Assembly (NCBI RefSeq): GCF_008000755.1
Contig: NZ_CP041690.1
Coordinates: forward strand, 310,001 to 374,000
Reading direction: 5' to 3'
Origin: Youhaiella tibetensis
GTDB taxonomy: Bacteria; Pseudomonadota; Alphaproteobacteria; Rhizobiales; Devosiaceae
DNA: 64,000 nt
The notes under the pieces were generated by a model, which was given only the letters and a program-made list of their open reading frames with translations, was not told the origin of the DNA and ran no database searches. Positions 60,087 to 64,000 of the stretch are shown here, piece after piece (position 1 is the first letter of the stretch; every line of letters starts with the position of its first letter). Both the position numbers and the translations under genes were made by a program.

Positions 60087-61202
60087 ATGGTGCAGTGGAC
60101 GCCCCAGCAGGATGAGGCCCTGGGCAAGGTTTCGGCCTGGCTCAAGGACAAGTCTGCCCCGCAGGTCTTCCGGCTCTTCGGCTGGGCCGGCACCGGCAAG
60201 ACCACGCTCGCCAAGCATCTGGGCACGGGCGTCAAGAGCGTCAAATACGCCGCCTTCACCGGCAAGGCCGCGCTCGTCATGCGCAAGCGCGGCTGCCGGG
60301 GCGCCTCGACCATCCATTCCCTGATCTATAAGCTCGAGGGGGAAGGGCAGGACGAGGGCAACGCCTCCGAACCCCGCTTCGTGCTCGACCCCGAATCCGC
60401 CGCCGCCACCGCCGACCTCATCGTCATCGACGAGGTCTCCATGGTCGACGAGGCGCTGGCGGTCGATCTCCTCTCCTTCGGCACCAAGGTGCTGGTTCTC
60501 GGCGATCCCTTCCAGCTGCCTCCGGTCCAGGGCGCGGGTTACTTCACCCAGGTCGAGCCCGACATCATGCTCACCGACATCCGTCGCCAGGCCCAGGAAA
60601 ACCCCATCATCCGCATGTCCATGGACATCCGCGAAGGCGGCAATCTCGAGCGCGGCAGCTATGGCGAGTCCAAGGTCATCAGCGCCCGCGAAGTCGACCA
60701 GGCCGAAGTGCTCGGCGCCGACCAGGTGCTGGTTGGACGCAACAAGACGCGCCTCATGTACAACGACCGCATCCGCGAGCTCAAAGGCCTGCCCCACCAG
60801 GAGCCCGTCGTCGGCGACCGGCTCGTATGCCTGCGCAACAACCCGATCAAGAAGCTCCTCAACGGCCAGATCTTCACCGTCGCCCAGATCAACGCCCGTG
60901 CCAACGGCCGCATCCAGATGTGGCTTGATCCGGAGGAGGATGGCACAGGCGTCGGCCAGCAGGTCAAGGTCGTCACCCACAAGGCCTTTTTCACTGGCGA
61001 GGAGGCCAACCTCTCCTGGCCCGAGCGGCGCGGCTACGACGAATTCACCTTCGGCTACTGTCTCACCGTCCACAAGGCTCAGGGCAGCCAATGGGACAAC
61101 GTCTACCTGTTCGACGAAAGCGGCGTCTTCCGCGAGGATCGGCGCCGCTGGCTCTATACCGGGGTCACACGCGCCGCCGAAAAGATCACCGTCGTCAGCT
61201 GA
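60087..61202 (+). CDS. RecD-like ATP-dependent DNA helicase
   Basis: The 371-residue superfamily 1 helicase has Walker A FGWAGTGKTTLAK, Walker B LIVIDEVSMVDEAL, motif III VLGDPFQLPPV and C-terminal motif VI with FTFGYCLTVHKAQGSQWDNVYLF and WLYTGVTRAAEKI. It is shorter than RecD or RecD2 and lacks RecBC partners here. Small RecD-like helicases are widespread in alphaproteobacteria with poorly known roles, probably in DNA repair. It is translationally close to the FAH gene, though no functional link is apparent. Confidence 0.9.
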   Translation: MVQWTPQQDEALGKVSAWLKDKSAPQVFRLFGWAGTGKTTLAKHLGTGVKSVKYAAFTGKAALVMRKRGCRGASTIHSLIYKLEGEGQDEGNASEPRFVLDPESAAATADLIVIDEVSMVDEALAVDLLSFGTKVLVLGDPFQLPPVQGAGYFTQVEPDIMLTDIRRQAQENPIIRMSMDIREGGNLERGSYGESKVISAREVDQAEVLGADQVLVGRNKTRLMYNDRIRELKGLPHQEPVVGDRLVCLRNNPIKKLLNGQIFTVAQINARANGRIQMWLDPEEDGTGVGQQVKVVTHKAFFTGEEANLSWPERRGYDEFTFGYCLTVHKAQGSQWDNVYLFDESGVFREDRRRWLYTGVTRAAEKITVVS

Positions 61203-61223
61203 CACCAATCCTGATCGATCCTC

Positions 61224-61259
61224 TCAACTTAAGTTGACAAACTTTAGAACTGTTATAAA
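61224..61259 (+). promoter_or_regulatory. rirA control region with palindrome and ICE-like box
   Basis: TCAACTTAAGTTGA (61224-61237) is a perfect 14-bp palindrome. It overlaps a TTGACA at 61234-61239. TTTAGAACTGTTATAAA (61243-61259) matches the mbfA ICE box at 15 of 17 positions. Irr is known to control rirA in some rhizobia, so Irr binding here is likely. Confidence 0.65.
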
Positions 61260-61406
61260 CTGTTGAAGTCGCTGGTGTTTTTGAAAAGGCCGCAAAAACG
61301 CGCGATTTCAAGGGCTTGAAGGCACTTGAGGCGGCTCCCGGTTGGGGCTAAGGCTTAACCAATGGTTGCGCTTTGCGCCGCCCCAAACGTCGAAAAGGAA
61401 TGGCCA

Positions 61407-61871
61407 ATGCGGCTGACCAAGCAATCGAGCTACGCGATCCGGACCCTCATCTACTGCGCGGTCAACGCGCCCGAGCTGAGCCGCGTTGCCGATGTCGCCA
61501 AGGCCTATTCGATTTCCGAGCTGTTCCTGTTCAAGCTCATCAAGCCGCTGGTCGAGGATGGCATCATCGAGACCGTGCGCGGCCGCCACGGCGGCATCAA
61601 GCTGGGCCGCCCTGCCAACGAGATCACCCTGCTCGACGTCATCAAGCGCACCGAGGAAAGCTTCGCGCTGGCCGAGTGCTTCGAGGATGACGGCGTCATC
61701 TCCTGCCCGCTCCATGTCGGGTGCGAGCTGAGCTCGGCCCTTTCGGAGGCCCTGCAGGCCTTCTTCAACGTGCTCGAGAGCTACACCATCGCCGATCTGG
61801 CCGACAAGAAGCGCAACCTGCGCGTCCGTCTCGGCCTCGACCTCGGCGAGCCGGCCCTCGCCGCTCACTGA
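61407..61871 (+). CDS. rirA: Rrf2-family iron-responsive regulator RirA
   Basis: The 154-residue protein begins MRLTKQSSYAIRTLIYCAVNAPELSRVADVAKAYSISELFLFKLIKPLVEDGIIETVRGRHGG, closely following the RirA pattern. Three Cys in ECFEDDGVISCPLHVGC are the Fe-S cluster ligands of the Rrf2/RirA type. RirA represses iron uptake genes when iron is sufficient. ATG 61407 follows AAAGGAA. An ICE-like box upstream would tie it to Irr. Placement a few hundred bases from zur makes this a metal-control neighbourhood. Confidence 0.92.
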   Translation: MRLTKQSSYAIRTLIYCAVNAPELSRVADVAKAYSISELFLFKLIKPLVEDGIIETVRGRHGGIKLGRPANEITLLDVIKRTEESFALAECFEDDGVISCPLHVGCELSSALSEALQAFFNVLESYTIADLADKKRNLRVRLGLDLGEPALAAH

Positions 61872-61929
61872 TCCTGCGCCCGTCCGCCGCCGTCCCGCTG
61901 CGGGAGAGCGTTCGGATTAAAATATGAGT

Positions 61930-62066
61930 TTGACAGTCATAATAAAATATGGCCTAGTCGTCGCCAACAGAGCCGCCCGGCTCCCACCGCACGACGAGGT
62001 TGCTTGCTGCACTCGTCTCCCCAGGCCAGTCAGGATCCTCAACGTCCTGGCTGGCCTTCCTTTTTT
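61930..62066 (+). ncRNA. Candidate small RNA with strong intrinsic terminator
   Basis: TTGACA (61930-61935) followed 17 bases later by CCTAGT could be a promoter, predicting a start near 61965. The following 60 bases have no supported reading frame. A 12-bp stem (62024-62035 with 62045-62056, one G-U pair, 9-base loop) and a T-rich run to 62066 make a strong terminator on this strand, giving an RNA of about 100 bases. TAAAATATG is repeated at 61918-61926 and 61943-61951. The alternative is a long rirA 3' untranslated region ended by this terminator. No known RNA family was recognised. Confidence 0.45.
62024..62066 (+). terminator. Strong intrinsic terminator
   Basis: Arms GGCCAGTCAGGA and TCCTGGCTGGCC pair over 12 positions, then TTCCTTTTTT follows. 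It acts only on the plus strand. Confidence 0.85.
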
Positions 62067-62099
62067 GGGCACCACCAGAATCCTCTCCAGAGCCCTTCT

Positions 62100-62117
62100 C
62101 CCCGGCGAAGGCCGGGG
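62100..62117. repeat. Short palindromic element
   Basis: CCCCGGC-GAAG-GCCGGGG is a 7-bp hairpin of a type common in alphaproteobacterial intergenic repeats. It lies in the gap (61872-62177) between rirA and zur. Confidence 0.45.
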
Positions 62118-62177
62118 CCAAGAAATCCTGCAACCCGCGTAGAACCCCGGGAGCTGATCCTGTGAGCAAGAGAGGCC

Positions 62178-62597
62178 TTATGCCGCCCGTGCCAGGCACT
62201 GCTTGCAGGTGCCGCGCAGCTCTATGGTCGTGCGGCTGGGCTTGAAGCCGTTCTCGCCGGCCCAGCCGGCCAGGCGTTCGCGCACCACGTCGTCGGCGAA
62301 TTCGTCGACGCGCCCGCAGCTTTCGCAGATGGCGAAGGCGATGACGCCCGTGCGGTGGCAATGGGCATCGGCGCAGGCCACGAAGGCATTGAGGCTTTCC
62401 AGGCGATGCGCCAGTCCGCGCTCCACCAGCTTGTCGAGCGCCCGGTAGACCTGGAGCGGAGCCCGCAGGCCGTCCTCGCGCAGCCGGTCGAGGATGTCAT
62501 AGGCCGAAAGCGGGGCGTCCGCGCCCGTGAGCGTGCCCAGTACCAGCCCCTGGTTACGCGTCAGCGCCTCGGCCGGTTCCTCGTGAGAATGTGTCAT
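62178..62597 (-). CDS. zur: Fur-family zinc uptake regulator Zur
   Basis: The 139-residue Fur-family protein starts MTHSHEEPAEALTRNQ (ATG 62597 with GGAG upstream). The winged helix is around LSAYDILDRLREDGLRAPLQVYRALDKLVERGLAHRLESLNAFVAC. Zinc-site residues include CADAHCHRTGVIAFAICESCG and the C-terminal CKQC. The APLQVYRALDKL sequence and the downstream position after a zinc-binding-protein gene favour Zur over Fur or Mur. It represses zinc uptake when zinc is sufficient. Confidence 0.9.
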   Translation of the reverse strand: MTHSHEEPAEALTRNQGLVLGTLTGADAPLSAYDILDRLREDGLRAPLQVYRALDKLVERGLAHRLESLNAFVACADAHCHRTGVIAFAICESCGRVDEFADDVVRERLAGWAGENGFKPSRTTIELRGTCKQCLARAA

Positions 62598-62631
62598 CGT
62601 CTTCTCCATTCCCCTAAATCTAGGAGAGTCT

Positions 62632-62653
62632 TGCCCCGCCTCCAAGCGGGGCA
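62632..62653. terminator. Hairpin between the zinc-binding protein gene and zur
   Basis: TGCCCCGC and GCGGGGCA form a perfect 8-bp stem with a 6-base loop, 17 bases past the binding-protein stop. There is no minus-strand T-run, so it is probably an attenuator. Confidence 0.45.
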
Positions 62654-62670
62654 GGCCGGTTTTGGGCTGG

Positions 62671-63552
62671 TCATTCGCCTTTCATGGCCGGCACCAGCAG
62701 CGCCACGTTGTGCCTGAACATGTCCAGATAGGTGCCCGCGCCCTCGTCCTTGGTGCTGAGCGCATCGGCATAGAGCTCGCCGCCCAGCTTCACGCCGGTC
62801 TCGCGCGCGATCTGCTCGACCAGCCGGCCGTCGCTCATGTTTTCGACGAAGAGCGCGCTCACGCCCTCGCCGCGGATCTGCTCGATGAGCTTGGCCACGT
62901 CCGCCGCCGAGGCTTCGCTTTCGGTCGATACGCCCTCGGGCGCCTCGAAGGTCACCCCGTAGGCCGCCCCGAAATAACCGAAGGCGTCATGGGTGGTGAT
63001 GACCTTGCGCTTGGCCTCGGGCACGCTGGCGATCTGCGCCTTGACCTCGGCGTCGAGCGCCGAGATTTCGTCCGAATAGGCCTTGGCGTTGGCCTCGTAG
63101 GTCTGGCAGCCCTCGGCGTCCACCGAGCAGAGCGCCTTGGCGATATTGGCCACGTAGATGAGCCCGTTGCTCAGGCTCTGCCAGGCATGGGGATCGGTAA
63201 TGGTCTCGCCGTCCTCGTCCATGGTGCGGCTCGAAACGCGCTCGCTCGCCACCACCAGCTGGCCCTTGTAGCCGGTGGCTTCCACCAGCCGGTCCATCCA
63301 GCCCTCAAAGCCCAGGCCCGAAACGAAGAAGACCTGCGCCTTGCCCACATTGGCTGCATCGGTCGGCGTCGGCTCATAGACATGGGTGTCGGCATTGGGC
63401 CCCACGATCGTGGTCAGTGCCACCCGGTCCCCGCCCACGCGCGCCACCATGTCGCCCAGGATCGAGAAGCTGGCTACCGCATTGACGGGCGCGGCGAGCG
63501 CCGGCGCGGTGATGAGCGCAAAGGCGGAAACGAGAAGGGCGCGGGCGAACAT
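62671..63552 (-). CDS. Zinc ABC transporter, substrate-binding protein (ZnuA/AztC-like)
   Basis: The 293-residue protein starts at ATG 63552 behind AGGAGA, with signal peptide MFARALLVSAFALITAPALA. It is a cluster A-I metal-binding protein. Predicted ligands are His in NADTHVYEP, His in DPHAWQ, His in TTHDAFGYF and Asp in LYADALS. A third His rather than Glu favours zinc over manganese. The His-rich loop typical of ZnuA is missing, which is more like AztC. It follows the permease gene by 10 bases and precedes zur. Confidence 0.9.
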   Translation of the reverse strand: MFARALLVSAFALITAPALAAPVNAVASFSILGDMVARVGGDRVALTTIVGPNADTHVYEPTPTDAANVGKAQVFFVSGLGFEGWMDRLVEATGYKGQLVVASERVSSRTMDEDGETITDPHAWQSLSNGLIYVANIAKALCSVDAEGCQTYEANAKAYSDEISALDAEVKAQIASVPEAKRKVITTHDAFGYFGAAYGVTFEAPEGVSTESEASAADVAKLIEQIRGEGVSALFVENMSDGRLVEQIARETGVKLGGELYADALSTKDEGAGTYLDMFRHNVALLVPAMKGE

Positions 63553-63562
63553 GGGCAGTCTC

Positions 63563-64000
63563 CTAGGCAATGCGGTGTCGGGGGGAGGTGAGGCGCGTGC
63601 GGATCACCCCGCGCGCACCGAAGATCAGCGAGAAGGCATAGAACCCGCCTGCGACCAGGATGATCGCCGGCCCCGAAGGCACGCTGAAATAGTATGAGAG
63701 CAGAAGACCCAGATAGCTCGAGGCCATGCCGACCAGTACTGCCAGTACGCAGAGCGCCTCGAGGCGCCGCACCCAGAAGCGGGCGGCCGCCGCCGGCAGC
63801 ATCATCAGGCCCACGGCCAGCAGCGTACCCAGCGCCTGGAAGCCCCCGACGAGGTTCAGTACCACCAGCCCGAGGAAGGTGAAGTGCACTATCGGTCCCG
63901 CCTTGCCGATGGCGCGCAGGAAGGTGGGGTCGAGGCATTCGGCGAAAAGCGGCCGCCAGATCACCGCCAGCGCGGTAAGGCTGATCGTGGCGATGGCCCC
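63563..64000 (-). CDS. Zinc ABC transporter permease, C-terminal part (5' end outside window)
   Basis: The frame is open to the window edge, so the gene continues beyond 64000. About 145 residues are present, including IVHFTFLGLVVLNLVGGFQALGTLLAVGLMMLPAAAARFW, a conserved part of the ABC-3 metal permeases (ZnuB family). Helices LCVLAVLVGMASSYLGLLLSYYF and IILVAGGFYAFSLIFGARGV follow. The stop TAG at 63563-63565 overlaps the ribosome site of the binding-protein gene, so the two are coupled. The ATPase gene must lie outside the window. Confidence 0.9.
   Translation of the reverse strand, partial: GAIATISLTALAVIWRPLFAECLDPTFLRAIGKAGPIVHFTFLGLVVLNLVGGFQALGTLLAVGLMMLPAAAARFWVRRLEALCVLAVLVGMASSYLGLLLSYYFSVPSGPAIILVAGGFYAFSLIFGARGVIRTRLTSPRHRIA

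Noticed and set aside
61360-61376. A third CtrA box upstream of rirA (TTAACCAATGGTTGC)
   Set aside because: Only the first TTAA is present; the second half is TTGC, so it does not meet the TTAA-N7-TTAA rule.
61924-62361. Short frames in the rirA-zur gap on both strands
   Set aside because: They overlap the terminator, the hairpin repeat or the zur gene, have no Shine-Dalgarno and show no family features.

Overview
The window is GC-rich chromosomal DNA (roughly two thirds G+C) from an alphaproteobacterium, most likely order Hyphomicrobiales (Rhizobiales). A Devosia-like genus would fit, but the genus is not proven. Supporting signs are the dapD-dapE-truA-fmt-def block, an iron regulator of the RirA family, Irr-type operators (ICE boxes) in front of mbfA and rirA, a rhizobial-type PHO box in front of phnM, and two TTAA-N7-TTAA CtrA boxes. 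I saw no rRNA or tRNA gene, CRISPR array, phage gene or transposase.

Layout. 1-4030: the end of pheA, a glutamine amidotransferase, then a stress module on the minus strand (Tat-exported MsrB, fasciclin-domain protein, RskA-type anti-sigma factor, SigK-like ECF sigma factor). 4092-14222: argB and dapD, separated by accessory genes (MarR regulator with FAD monooxygenase, MFS exporter, secreted TIM-barrel-like protein, TetR regulator), a HAD pyrimidine 5'-nucleotidase, a LOG-family protein and a secreted beta-propeller protein. 14376-20839: DUF805 protein, dapE, truA, fmt, def, rmuC. 20928-32421: an AKR/SDR pair, a cyclic-nucleotide-binding protein, putA, an AraC regulator, a CHASE2 adenylate cyclase with its FecR-domain partner, and an extensin-like protein. 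32520-45667: LysR, mbfA, hydrolase, GMC oxidoreductase, EAL protein, a LytTR module, HAD hydrolase, DUF1275 protein, a SleB-like hydrolase behind a CtrA box, and phnMN.

The main accessory system is 45671-59296. A divergent regulator with two LysR-type helix-turn-helix segments faces an operon. The operon encodes a histidine-ammonia-lyase homologue without the Ala-Ser-Gly triad that forms the MIO cofactor, an OpuC-like quaternary-amine ABC importer (binding protein, two permeases, ATPase), a hydantoinase-like amidohydrolase, an M20 carbamoylase, a DUF917 protein (S-methyl-thiohydantoin desulfurase family) and a urocanase homologue with altered active-site residues. A RidA protein lies convergently at the end. 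Taken together the genes read as an import and catabolic route for ergothioneine or S-methyl-ergothioneine: trimethylamine elimination, hydration, C-S cleavage, ring opening and decarbamoylation to glutamate. It is not an ordinary hut operon. Its three longest intergenic gaps hold palindromic repeats, and one of them contains a 200-bp tandem duplication.

The end (59396-64000) has a fumarylacetoacetase-family hydrolase, a RecD-like helicase, rirA, a possible small RNA closed by a strong terminator, and a zinc uptake locus (permease cut by the window edge, binding protein, zur).
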